Shown one piece after another: positions 9,416 to 18,400 of a stretch of DNA of 64,000 nucleotides. Source of the DNA: Xiashengella succiniciproducens (GTDB taxonomy: Bacteria; Bacteroidota; Bacteroidia; Bacteroidales; Marinilabiliaceae). The notes under the pieces were generated by a model. It was not told where the DNA came from. It saw only the letters and a program-made list of their open reading frames with translations, and did not search any database. The position numbers and the translations under genes are program-made. Where the stretch lies: the NCBI RefSeq assembly GCF_023674465.1, contig NZ_CP098400.1, forward strand, positions 1 to 64,000, given 5' to 3'. Numbering within the stretch: position 1 is the stretch's first letter; every line of letters begins with the position of its first letter.

Positions 9416-9589
9416 ATGAGGAAGTATTTGGCAATCACATCAGTATTCTGTATTATTGCAGGGTTTGGCATGATACACAGTCCCTCAGTTCTGATGGAAA
9501 GAATAAGCATTGGGCTAATGGGTTTCGGGTGTGGTTACCTGATCTATCTTTTGATCGTTACCCGGCCGAAGAAGAAGGCCGACAATTAA
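9416..9589 (+). CDS. 57-residue two-helix membrane protein
   Basis: This short gene starts 3 bp after the porin stop. Its TAA overlaps the ATG of the next gene (TAATG at 9587-9591), indicating translational coupling. The product reads MRKYLAITSVFCIIAGFGMI, then HSPSVLMERIS, then a second hydrophobic stretch IGLMGFGCGYLIYLLIVT, and ends with the basic tail RPKKKADN. Two membrane helices with a short connecting loop and a positively charged C-terminus are evident, so both ends are probably cytoplasmic. No family is recognised. The coupling on both sides makes a real gene likely. Confidence 0.7.
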   Translation: MRKYLAITSVFCIIAGFGMIHSPSVLMERISIGLMGFGCGYLIYLLIVTRPKKKADN

Positions 9590-10077
9590 TGATCCCGCTT
9601 TTTACTTTCGAAGTGTATAATAAGGAGGAAATCAAGGCTGTCCGTCTCGAATTCTGGCAGAAGCTAAACAACAGAACACGACGTCTTCCCGGACAAAAGG
9701 GAAGGAAGAAGTACTGGATCTTTGACAACACAGGAATCAAGGGTCTGGATCTGCGTTTTGATGTTGACAGGCAAAAGGCCATTGTGGCACTGGAGATCAA
9801 CCACAGGAAGGAAGAGAGAAGGCTCCAGCTTTACGAAAAGCTGGAGGCAGCAAAAACTATCTTCGAAGAGGCCTTTGGTGAAAGCCTGATATGGGACTTT
9901 GCCTATGAGAAAGCTACAGGAGAGATTGTGTGCCGAGTGTATGTTGAAAGAGAAGGAGATATCCTGAACAAGGAACTGTGGCCTGAAATAATGTATTTCC
10001 TGATTGATAAGATGATCAAGATGGAGACCGCATTTCTGGAAGTAAAGGACTATTTGCAATCAGATTTAAATGAATAA
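9589..10077 (+). CDS. DUF4268 domain protein
   Basis: From the ATG at 9589 the product is 162 residues and matches the DUF4268 type, whose members often begin with FTFEVYNKEEIKA-like segments and contain a charged helix-rich core (here the WQKLNNRTRR region and KYWIFDNTGIKGLDLRFDVD). The function is unknown; some longer proteins carry this domain beside nuclease-like regions, but none is present here. A longer frame from 9529 would overlap the small membrane gene by 60 bp and add unrelated residues, so the coupled start is preferred. Its stop overlaps the start of the agmatine deiminase gene by 8 bp. Confidence 0.75.
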   Translation: MIPLFTFEVYNKEEIKAVRLEFWQKLNNRTRRLPGQKGRKKYWIFDNTGIKGLDLRFDVDRQKAIVALEINHRKEERRLQLYEKLEAAKTIFEEAFGESLIWDFAYEKATGEIVCRVYVEREGDILNKELWPEIMYFLIDKMIKMETAFLEVKDYLQSDLNE

Positions 10078-11095
10078 CACAAAGGTTTTCTTGCCCGAAT
10101 GGACACGTCAGAGTGCCGTGCTCATAGCATGGCCTCATCCCGAGAGTGACTGGAACTATATGCTTACTGAGGTAAGGGCTTGTTTTAGGAACTTAGTAAG
10201 GGCTATTGCGAAGTTTGAAGAAGTAATATTACTTGTTGACAGTGACATTACAGCAGCCGAACTTAGAAGTGATTTCCCAGATAATGTAAGGATGTTGGTA
10301 GTTCCTACAAATGATACATGGGCCAGGGATTTCGGTCCAATATTTATAGAAGATCAGGGGCAAATGAAAGCACTTGACTTCAAGTTTAATGGCTGGGGAC
10401 TCAAGTTTGCTGCCGACATGGATAACCTGATCAACAGGGAATTATTCAGGCAGGGATTGTTTACAACAGACGTTGAGTATAATAACTACCTCAACTTTGT
10501 TCTAGAAGGCGGTTCCCTTGAAAGTGACGGAAAGGGCACCCTGCTGACAACCACAGAATGTCTGCTTTCACCCAATCGAAACGGTGGATGGGGGAAGGCT
10601 GAAATAGAAGCCTATCTAAAGGATGTTCTGGGACTTGATAGAGTACTCTGGTTAGATCATGGCTATCTCTCAGGAGATGATACAGACAGCCATATAGATA
10701 CCCTAGCACGTTTTTGCAGTCCTGATACTATTGCCTACGTGCAATGCACAGATACGGAGGATGAGCACTATGAGGCACTAAAAGCAATGGAAGAGCAGCT
10801 AATGAACTTTAGGACAGCAAGCGGGAAACCATACAGGCTATATGCTCTGCCTATGGCAGACACTATCATTGAGGAAGGTGAACGTCTTCCTGCGACCTAC
10901 GCCAATTTTCTGATTATTAACGGAGCTGTACTGGTGCCAACTTACAACAGCAGAAAGGACTCTGATGCGATAAAAGTGTTGAGGGAAGCCTTTCCTGGTC
11001 GTGAAGTCATAGGAGTTGACTGCAGGGCATTGATTAAGCAACATGGTTCGCTGCATTGTGTAACAATGCAGCTGCCTGAAGGGGTGTTATCTTAA
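10070..11095 (+). CDS. aguA: Agmatine deiminase
   Basis: It hydrolyses agmatine to N-carbamoylputrescine and ammonia, the first of two steps of putrescine synthesis from decarboxylated arginine. The 341-residue protein is a typical peptidyl-arginine-deiminase-fold member, with NDTWARDFGPIF near residue 80, GDDTDSHIDTLARF in the middle carrying the conserved Asp and His, and the catalytic Cys330 in QHGSLHCVTMQLP at the C-terminus. Its start overlaps the DUF4268 gene by 8 bp and the amidase of the second step begins 13 bp downstream. The pairing with aguB makes agmatine the likely substrate rather than peptidyl-arginine. Confidence 0.94.
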   Translation: MNNTKVFLPEWTRQSAVLIAWPHPESDWNYMLTEVRACFRNLVRAIAKFEEVILLVDSDITAAELRSDFPDNVRMLVVPTNDTWARDFGPIFIEDQGQMKALDFKFNGWGLKFAADMDNLINRELFRQGLFTTDVEYNNYLNFVLEGGSLESDGKGTLLTTTECLLSPNRNGGWGKAEIEAYLKDVLGLDRVLWLDHGYLSGDDTDSHIDTLARFCSPDTIAYVQCTDTEDEHYEALKAMEEQLMNFRTASGKPYRLYALPMADTIIEEGERLPATYANFLIINGAVLVPTYNSRKDSDAIKVLREAFPGREVIGVDCRALIKQHGSLHCVTMQLPEGVLS

Positions 11096-11108
11096 TAAAG
11101 ATGTAAAA

Positions 11109-11981
11109 ATGAAAGTAGCACTTATCCAACAAAGCAACAGCGCAGATGTACAAGCCAACATCGCAAAGCTGGAACAAAACATAGCCAAGGTAGCGGCTGA
11201 GGGAGCCGAACTGATAGTATTGCAGGAATTGCACAATTCAGTTTATTTCTGTCAGACTGAGAACCCTGATATCTTCGAACTGGCAGAGACCATTCCGGGG
11301 CCCTCATGTACGAAATTTTCTGATCTTGCCCAAAAGCATGGAGTAGTAATAGTAAGCTCTCTTTTTGAAAAGCGTGCTGCAGGACTTTATCACAATACCT
11401 CTGTTGTATTCGAAAAAGACGGTTCGGTAGCCGGCAAATATCGCAAAATGCATATTCCGGATGACCCAGCCTACTATGAGAAGTTTTACTTCACCCCGGG
11501 CGATCTGGGCTTTAAACCAATAGACACCTCGGTTGGCCGCCTGGGAGTACTTGTATGCTGGGATCAATGGTATCCGGAAGCAGCACGGTTGATGGCTCTG
11601 GCCGGGGCTGATATGTTAATATATCCAACTGCCATTGGTTACGAAAGCAGTGACCCAGAAGACGAAAAACAACGTCAGAAGGAAGCCTGGGTGCTCTCTC
11701 AAAGAGGGCATGCCGTTCATAACGGATTACCTGTTATAGCAGTCAACCGTGTAGGTTATGAACCCGATCCGTCAGGTCATACAGGGGGAATCACTTTCTG
11801 GGGTAACAGCTTTGTTGCAGGACCACAGGGAGAACTAATTGTCAGGGCCGGAGAGGAAGAAGTGAACCTAGTTGTTGACATAGACATAAAGAAAACTGAG
11901 GCTGTGCGTCGTATGTGGCCTTTTTTACGTGACCGACGCATAGATGCATATCAGGACATACTAAAACGTTATATAGATTAG
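11109..11981 (+). CDS. aguB: N-carbamoylputrescine amidase
   Basis: A nitrilase-superfamily hydrolase that converts N-carbamoylputrescine to putrescine, CO2 and ammonia. The 290-residue protein shows the Glu-Lys-Cys triad at Glu40 (VLQELHNS), Lys113 (KYRKMHIPDDP) and Cys150 (VLVCWDQWYPE). The context around the Cys and the HIPDDPAYYEKFYFTPGD segment are characteristic of AguB. Position directly after aguA confirms the pathway. Together with the upstream porin and small genes it forms one operon. The last gene of the run, a HAD phosphatase, begins 5 bp after its stop. Confidence 0.95.
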   Translation: MKVALIQQSNSADVQANIAKLEQNIAKVAAEGAELIVLQELHNSVYFCQTENPDIFELAETIPGPSCTKFSDLAQKHGVVIVSSLFEKRAAGLYHNTSVVFEKDGSVAGKYRKMHIPDDPAYYEKFYFTPGDLGFKPIDTSVGRLGVLVCWDQWYPEAARLMALAGADMLIYPTAIGYESSDPEDEKQRQKEAWVLSQRGHAVHNGLPVIAVNRVGYEPDPSGHTGGITFWGNSFVAGPQGELIVRAGEEEVNLVVDIDIKKTEAVRRMWPFLRDRRIDAYQDILKRYID

Positions 11982-11986
11982 TGCTT

Positions 11987-12778
11987 ATGATAAAACTGGT
12001 AATTACCGACATGGACGGGACATTGCTGAGTGACACCAAGGAGATACATCCTTCCTTTTGGGAAGTTCATCAGCAATTGGTTGAGAGAGGGATAATATTT
12101 GCGGTTGCCAGCGGAAGACAGGTTTACAATCTTGAAGAAGAGTTTGCTAACATCAAGGACGACACCCTGTTTATTGCAGAAAACGGAACCATAGTAAGGT
12201 ACAAGGGACGTGATGTATATATCAACGAACTTGACAAGCGATTGCTTAGTAAAGTTGTAGCAAAGTCCCGTGAAGTAGAAGGTATAGAGATGGTAGTGTG
12301 CGGTCGTCGTTCTGCCTATGTTGAAAATGACGATCCTAAACTGCTGAAGGAGGTAAGAAAATATTATCACCGTCTTGAGATAATCGAAGACCTCACCCTA
12401 GTAGAAGATGAGATCGTGAAGATTGCCATATACGACAGCATAGGTTCCGAGATTAACAGTGCCAAGGCTTTTGCAGAATTTTCCAATAATTATAAAGTAA
12501 CAGTTTCCGGTCCCGAATGGCTTGATATCAGCAATATGGGAGCCAGCAAAGGGGATGCAATACGCAGGGCACAGGAAAAACTTGGAATAACAAAGGAAGA
12601 GACTATGGCCTTTGGAGATTACCTCAACGACTACGAGATGTTGCAGGAATCAGGTCTTAGTTATGCAATGAAGAACTCCCATCCTGACCTGCTGAAAGTT
12701 GCGCGTTTTGTTACCGAATATGACAATAACAACAATGGAGTAGTGGAGACAATCAGGAAGGTTCTTTTAAGCACTTAA
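11987..12778 (+). CDS. Cof-type HAD-superfamily phosphatase
   Basis: The N-terminus MIKLVITDMDGTLL carries the HAD nucleophile motif DxDGT, with a C-terminal GDYLNDYEML metal-binding motif about residue 207 and SGRQ near residue 43, all diagnostic of the Cof/class IIB subgroup, usually sugar-phosphate or nucleotide-related phosphatases. The 263-residue length is normal for the group. A GTG at 11981 would overlap the previous stop; the ATG at 11987 places the hydrophobic first strand correctly. It follows aguB by 5 bp and is probably co-transcribed, though Cof proteins are seldom pathway-specific. The substrate is unknown. Confidence 0.87.
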   Translation: MIKLVITDMDGTLLSDTKEIHPSFWEVHQQLVERGIIFAVASGRQVYNLEEEFANIKDDTLFIAENGTIVRYKGRDVYINELDKRLLSKVVAKSREVEGIEMVVCGRRSAYVENDDPKLLKEVRKYYHRLEIIEDLTLVEDEIVKIAIYDSIGSEINSAKAFAEFSNNYKVTVSGPEWLDISNMGASKGDAIRRAQEKLGITKEETMAFGDYLNDYEMLQESGLSYAMKNSHPDLLKVARFVTEYDNNNNGVVETIRKVLLST

Positions 12779-12791
12779 AAGTGCCTTATTA

Positions 12792-13475
12792 CTACTTTTT
12801 CCAAGGGATCAGATACTCTATAGTGTAAGAAAACCCTAGTACGAAATTCTTGTCACCGGCACCAAAACCGGGCACAATATAAGGCTCCAGCAAGGAAGTA
12901 TTGCTGTCTGCTATTGAGAGCCTCAAATGAAGGTTCCAGTTCATGTAGAAGTTTTTGAAGACCTCTGCTCTGGGACCTACAGACAATTCCAGCCAGTGAC
13001 TTTTAAGCGTGTTGGATCCAATACGTCCTGAATAGTCGTTCCAATAGCCGTTTTCAATCAGGAAATAGTCAGAGCCCTGCTCTTGCAGGGCGAAGCCGTA
13101 GTGAAGACCAACCAGAATATTATCTCTGGAGCCTTCTTCCTTTTTGGGCAGGATATCCCTTTCCAGTCCAAGCTTAATAAAGGAACCGTTCGAATTGTAG
13201 TGATAACTGTCCTTCTCAAAGCTTACATTCTCATAACCGGCTTCAGCTTTGAACAGTATGATATCAGTAAGATTAAAGCGGCTAATTAGCGAAAAGCCTG
13301 TTCTGTCGCCATCAATAATCTTATTGATTGGACCGGCAAGGTTAACACCCACACTGATGCCCTGAGGCCTTGAAATAGTGCCTCGCAGAAAATTCTTCGT
13401 TATTTCCTGCGACCATAAGCCACTACAAGAAAACAGCAGCAGGCTAATAAACAAATATCTTGACATTCTCTGCAT
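12792..13475 (-). CDS. DUF6048-like outer-membrane protein
   Basis: A 227-residue protein with a signal peptide (ISLLLFSCSGLWSQ) and a body of alternating strands with an aromatic C-terminal strand (FVLGFSYTIEYLIPWKK). It resembles the Bacteroidota family annotated DUF6048, often found next to a DUF6452 lipoprotein as here. The two reading frames overlap by 32 bp, the start of this gene lying inside the end of the preceding one, which implies coupled translation. A second ATG three codons in (13466) is an equally good start. The function is unknown; the pairing suggests a two-part envelope complex. The family name is from memory and not searched. Confidence 0.62.
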   Translation of the reverse strand: MQRMSRYLFISLLLFSCSGLWSQEITKNFLRGTISRPQGISVGVNLAGPINKIIDGDRTGFSLISRFNLTDIILFKAEAGYENVSFEKDSYHYNSNGSFIKLGLERDILPKKEEGSRDNILVGLHYGFALQEQGSDYFLIENGYWNDYSGRIGSNTLKSHWLELSVGPRAEVFKNFYMNWNLHLRLSIADSNTSLLEPYIVPGFGAGDKNFVLGFSYTIEYLIPWKK

Positions 13476-13914
13476 TTTCGCTGTATTTCACACCTGGTTT
13501 ATCAACTGCAACAGAGTCCACTAAGACAGTGGTGTACCATATTGAATCAATTGTAAAATCGTAGGTAAAACCGCAGTTTCTGGAAATATAGATTAGTTCC
13601 TTGGTGTGTCTGAACCAAATAGTATCTCTGAGAACACCTTCGTCTATTACAAACGCAGTGGTATCACTGTCAAAGGATAAGGGCAGAAAGAGCTTGCTGA
13701 CAGCTTCGTCTTTGTAAATAGAATCCATCCCCTCACCTACACCATAAACTGAAGCACTTATAAGAGTAGTGTCTTTTTGCCTCTCCGACCTTGCAGAATA
13801 TAAGCCAGCCTGCAGGGCATGCTGGTTGGACAAGCATATTTCATCACTTGTACAGGAAAGCAGGCCGGTAAGTAGAGCCGGACAAACCCATTGTATCAAT
13901 ACTCTTAACCTCAT
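13444..13914 (-). CDS. DUF6452-like lipoprotein
   Basis: From the ATG at 13914 the product (156 residues) opens with MRLRVLIQW and a hydrophobic stretch ending LLSC, a lipobox for lipidation at Cys. The mature part contains a run of short strands with the recurrent Asp-Thr-Ile-Trp-Phe-type pattern and a SRNCGFTYDFTIDSI segment near the C-terminus, typical of DUF6452-like proteins. The longer frame starts with TTG at 13935 and would delay the signal peptide, so the ATG is preferred. It overlaps the DUF6048-like gene downstream. Likely anchored in the envelope; role unknown. Confidence 0.62.
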   Translation of the reverse strand: MRLRVLIQWVCPALLTGLLSCTSDEICLSNQHALQAGLYSARSERQKDTTLISASVYGVGEGMDSIYKDEAVSKLFLPLSFDSDTTAFVIDEGVLRDTIWFRHTKELIYISRNCGFTYDFTIDSIWYTTVLVDSVAVDKPGVKYSENAENVKIFVY

Positions 13915-13969
13915 CTTTCGATAATTTCTTAGCAAATGCTCTTTCGCAAATGTAAGAATGTTTTACGAA

Positions 13970-14003
13970 AAAGCTGCTTCAGACCCTAGTCTGAAGCAGC
14001 TTT
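13970..14003 (-). terminator. Strong intrinsic terminator after the xylan cluster
   Basis: A perfect 15-bp inverted repeat (AAAGCTGCTTCAGAC and its complement) closes a 4-base loop. On the minus strand it runs into a T stretch (GCAGCTTTTTCG). It lies 29 bp past the stop of the GH43 gene, ending the minus-strand carbohydrate cluster before the lipoprotein pair. Confidence 0.88.
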
Positions 14004-14031
14004 AAATTATTTATAAAGAACAGAAGTAAGC

Positions 14032-15393
14032 CTATTCAAACTGAACCCAGTCAATTTCGACTTCACTTCCCTTCTTGAATACCACTACAAGGTCTTTTGT
14101 TCCAATGATCTTTTTAGCCTTGGCAACAGCAAGATTCCAGTCACTGCTGGCAGCCACTTTTACCTTCGCAATAAGAGTACCGTTTGGGGAACCTTCCCGC
14201 AGTTCAACAACTGAAGCACCCTTTGACCTGGCATTTAGTTTTACGCTCTTTGGCGCAATCTCTCCAAAGCCTACCTTGTTATACCTAATCCATGCACCGG
14301 GTTCATTCAGGATAGTCTTCCATCCCTTGAAATAGTTGGTAGTGTCATGATAGGCGATTTCGGCACCTGAACCACTTATCGCACTGTACCTGTCAATTTC
14401 AATTTGGGCATAAGCACTACTTACACCCACTCCACGTAAGGTAGGTACAACCTTTTGGATTGTACCATCAGGATTGAAAAAAAGACTGTCTATCCGTGTA
14501 GAACGGTTCTTGTCAAAATTGGGTGAATAATCATTATGGTGATAGAACAGATACCACTGACCCTCATACTCCATTATTGAGTGGTGGTTGGTCCAGCATC
14601 CTGTCGGAGACTCATCCATGATAACACCTGCCATACGGAAAGGACCTTCAGGGCTCTCTCCAATTGCATACTCAAGGCGTTCGGTAACATTCTCAACGTG
14701 AGGAAAAGTCAGATAATACAGACCATTTCTCTCAAACACAAAAGGACCTTCTTTAAGCCCTTTGTCGGGAAGGTTTTCTATGGCCACAGGCTGACTAGCC
14801 AGTTCAACCATGTTATCCTTAAGCTTTGCAACAAAGATTTGTCCCATTGAATAGTAAATATAGGCTTGACCATCCTTGTCAATTAAGACAGAGGGATCGA
14901 TGCCGAATATACCTTCAATAGGGTTCTCTTGAGGCACATAGGGGCCTTCCGGAGCATCCGCAATCGCAACACCGATACCAAAGCCTCCCCTTCTAGGATT
15001 GGCCCCTTCAACCGGCTTTCTGTTTGCCGGGAAATAAAAATAGTACTTGCCATCCCTCTCAACACAATCGGGAGCCCACATGCTATAGGTATTTGAGTCA
15101 ACCCAAGGCGCACTATACTGACTAACTATTACTCCATGATCTTCCCAGTTTACAAGGTCGCTTGAAGAAAACACGTGATAGTCTTCCATACAGAACCAGT
15201 CCGGACGGAGACCCTTGCCCTCTGGGGCAAGGATATCGTGGGAAGGATAGAGATAGACCTTGCCATTGAAAACCCTTGCTGTAGGGTCGGCAGTATACTG
15301 GTCTCTAATTACAGGGTTTTGCCCGTTGGCGTCAGCTACGGATACCAAACCGACAATTGAGGACAACACAGCAATTCTTGTTAGCATTTTCAT
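14032..15393 (-). CDS. Glycoside hydrolase family 43 protein with C-terminal CBM6-like module
   Basis: This exported enzyme probably removes xylose or arabinose units from xylan-derived chains. After a signal peptide (MKMLTRIAVLSSIVGLVSVADA), the five-blade GH43 fold shows its three acidic residues: Asp36 in YTADPTARVF, Asp166 in GIDPSVLID and Glu215 in LKEGPFVFERNG. About residues 325-453 form a beta-sandwich of CBM6 type (AWIRYNKVGFG near the start, VVVFKKGSEVEIDWVQFE at the end). It is the last gene of a minus-strand cluster with GH3, two esterases and a GH10 xylanase, 37 bp from the GH3 stop, and is followed by a strong terminator. The precise specificity within GH43 cannot be fixed. Confidence 0.88.
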   Translation of the reverse strand: MKMLTRIAVLSSIVGLVSVADANGQNPVIRDQYTADPTARVFNGKVYLYPSHDILAPEGKGLRPDWFCMEDYHVFSSSDLVNWEDHGVIVSQYSAPWVDSNTYSMWAPDCVERDGKYYFYFPANRKPVEGANPRRGGFGIGVAIADAPEGPYVPQENPIEGIFGIDPSVLIDKDGQAYIYYSMGQIFVAKLKDNMVELASQPVAIENLPDKGLKEGPFVFERNGLYYLTFPHVENVTERLEYAIGESPEGPFRMAGVIMDESPTGCWTNHHSIMEYEGQWYLFYHHNDYSPNFDKNRSTRIDSLFFNPDGTIQKVVPTLRGVGVSSAYAQIEIDRYSAISGSGAEIAYHDTTNYFKGWKTILNEPGAWIRYNKVGFGEIAPKSVKLNARSKGASVVELREGSPNGTLIAKVKVAASSDWNLAVAKAKKIIGTKDLVVVFKKGSEVEIDWVQFE

Positions 15394-15430
15394 AATTGAA
15401 TCTTATTTAGTCTTTTAATACTAATGCTTC

Positions 15431-18400
15431 CTACAATCCGCTGTTCTTAATGCGGAAGTAGTCAAATGACACATCAAATGGGGTATCGGGTTTGGTTGTA
15501 TCTGAATCGAACCAGTAGGTACTTGTCATGCTTTGGGTAATAACACCATCGCAAGCCATAAGTCCGGCCTTAATATCCTTCAGCAGAATATCCGAACTGC
15601 CAAGTAGTTCATAGTTCTGCCCGTCTCTAGAAAACCATGCAGTATAGGTGCTTCCTTTCTTGGTTAATCTGAGGTACAAAGGATTTTCACCTACTACCTC
15701 CTGCTTGAGGTCAATGGAAGCAACTGATCTTGCAATTCCGTTCTCTTCAAACAAAAGGTCAACTGTTCCAGGCTGAGGACCTCTTTGTCTTGTGGTCTTT
15801 ATTACAGACCTAAACATCAGTTTGACGAAGTTGTTATCATCCTGATATGCAACTATAGCAGCATTTTCAGGTTGTGAAGGAGCTCTTGAACCTACCAGTT
15901 TGGTATCGATAGTCCAGTCGTTATTAGCGCTTTGAAGCAACAGGTTCTTTGCACTATTGCTACCTTCAGAGATATCTCCATTTTCAGTAGTAATGGTCAG
16001 ACTTCCCGATCCAATGCTATGATTGCTTTCATTTTCTCTAAGCCATTGCCATTGACTTCCGGGAGCAGAACCATTGAACTCATCACTTACTGACTCATAA
16101 TCAAAGCTGATCAGATAAACATCTTCCTCGTACGTATTGTAATTTATGAATCGTACAACGGCAGTTCCGGGTATGGCACGAGCCTGTTCAATTTCAACGC
16201 TTACATCCTTACTTTTTGCACTGGCTTCAACTTGTGGAACTTTGGCATTCTTCTTCATCAGGAAGCTGTATGCCTTGGTACTGTTGTTGAAACCTTTGAG
16301 AGCTTTTCCGTTCACCTTGATACCTGCAGCTGAAAGATCCGGACGTACTTTGAGTGCAAAACTGTCAGAAACAGTGTTGCCGTCATAACTTACAGATACT
16401 GTTACAGTTGCCACACCCGGCTTAATTGCGGTAATATTTCCTTTATCATCAACCTTAACAACCGAGGGGTCATTGCTCTTGTAAGAAACACTGACCTCAT
16501 CATTGTTCAGGAATCTGTCATTATTCAGACAAGCACTGAAATCGGCAACTGCCTTTTGTCCAGGAGTAAGAATGAAACGATCAGGTCTGGCAACAACAGT
16601 CTTGAGTTCTGCCTTGAATTGACCTTCCATTATGGCCTCAACAGTTCCCCTGATATCCTTTGAAGAAGCTCCAATTTCAAATACATAGCGGCCTTGATCA
16701 AAGGTAATGCTTCCAGCTGCATCATCCCAGAACCACAGATCAGCACAATCAATCATAATTTCAACAGTCTTTGTCTGACCTGCAGGTATTGTCACCCTCC
16801 TGAATCCTTTAAGGCGCTTGATAGGTCTTTGAAGCTCAGCCTTGCTGTCAGGAGTCCTGACGTACACCTGAACAACCTCATCACCATCAACCTTGCCAGT
16901 ATTTGTGACATCCACACTTACAACAACCCTACTGTTGGGAGTAATCTTATCGCTACAGATTTTGAAATTGTCATATGCAAAACTTGTGTAGGACAAACCA
17001 AAACCAAATTCATAAGACACTTCCTTGTCAAAATACCAGTAAGTACGACCATTACTACCATTTTGCCCTCTAAGGTTATAATCATTGAAATCAGGTAGAT
17101 CATTCACCGACTTGTACCAGGTAACTGCAGTTTTACCACCTGGGTTAACCTCGCCAAACAGGATCTTTGCCATAGCAGCACCCTGAGCCTGACCATTGTA
17201 ACCCGTGTATATAATTGCAGGAATATTTGGATCATTCTTGAAATCTTCAACCTCAACCATCCCCATTGTCTGCATAATAACAATGGTATTAGGATTAACA
17301 GCAGCAACTTCCTTGATAAGTTGCAACTGATTACCTGGAAGAGCAATTGAAAAACGGTCAGCCTCCTCGCGACCAGTATTCTGGTCAGTTCCAACAAAGA
17401 TCAATGCCACATCAGCCTTAGCAGCAGTCTCAATAACAGCAGGATCCAGTTCGCTCTCCGGCTCTCTGTATACAAAATACAAATCCTGAGGACCGGTAAT
17501 TCCCAGCGTATTAAGCTTAGCTGTGACAGTAGCCCTTTGTCCGAAAAATCCACCCTGGCCTGCAGCTTCGAGTTTCTGTGCAACTAGAATATTTCCGGAT
17601 GGAGAGTTTACCCTTACTTCTACAGTACCTCCACTAAGTGATACGCTTGCATTAAAGGTAATAGAATCGAGTTCGGTAACATCTATACCATGGTAAGCAG
17701 TCCAGTCGCCGTTTTTAACTCCTCTAAGCATTTTACCTCCGAAGCGTTCGGTTACAAAGATACCGGGAGCTGACTCGTCGTATTCAGAAGCATTGAATTG
17801 GGTCTCTGCACCACTCTTAGTTTTCAGAGTAAATCCCGTCAAAGTAAAAAAATCATTCCTCTTTTCAGTATTTCCGCCTTCACCGAAAATCACTTCGATG
17901 TTTGAACCCTTAGCTCCAAGATACTCCCTGATAGCCTTAAGTGGAGTACTTACATAACGGGGTTCAACCGGTCCGGAATAATCACCCAGTTCCATCTTGT
18001 CTGCATAGGGACCAAGAACAGCAATGGTTTTGATCTTTTCTGTGTTAAGTGGAAGAACTTTACTACCATATTTTGCAGATACATCATTCTTAAACAGAAC
18101 CGGAGACTTTGTAGCAACTATCAAAGCCAGTTCATTGTGAAGGGGATCATTTATTACCTCAGGTCTGATCTTAGAATATGGAACCATAGGTTGCGGATCA
18201 AATTCCCCAAGCCTCATCCTGATAGTAAACATATTGATAAGGGCTCTATCGATATCAGCTTCAGATATCAGGCCTCTTTTAAGGGCCTCTATAGTATTAA
18301 CCTGGTATTCACCTCCACAGTCAGAATCCACTCCAGCAATAAGACCAAGAGCAGTTGCTTCAACTCCGGAACTTACATATTTATGTCCCTGCCAGATATC

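Noticed and set aside
9529-9588. Extended N-terminus for the DUF4268 gene
   Set aside because: It would overlap the coupled 57-codon gene by 60 bp and adds residues unlike the family start.
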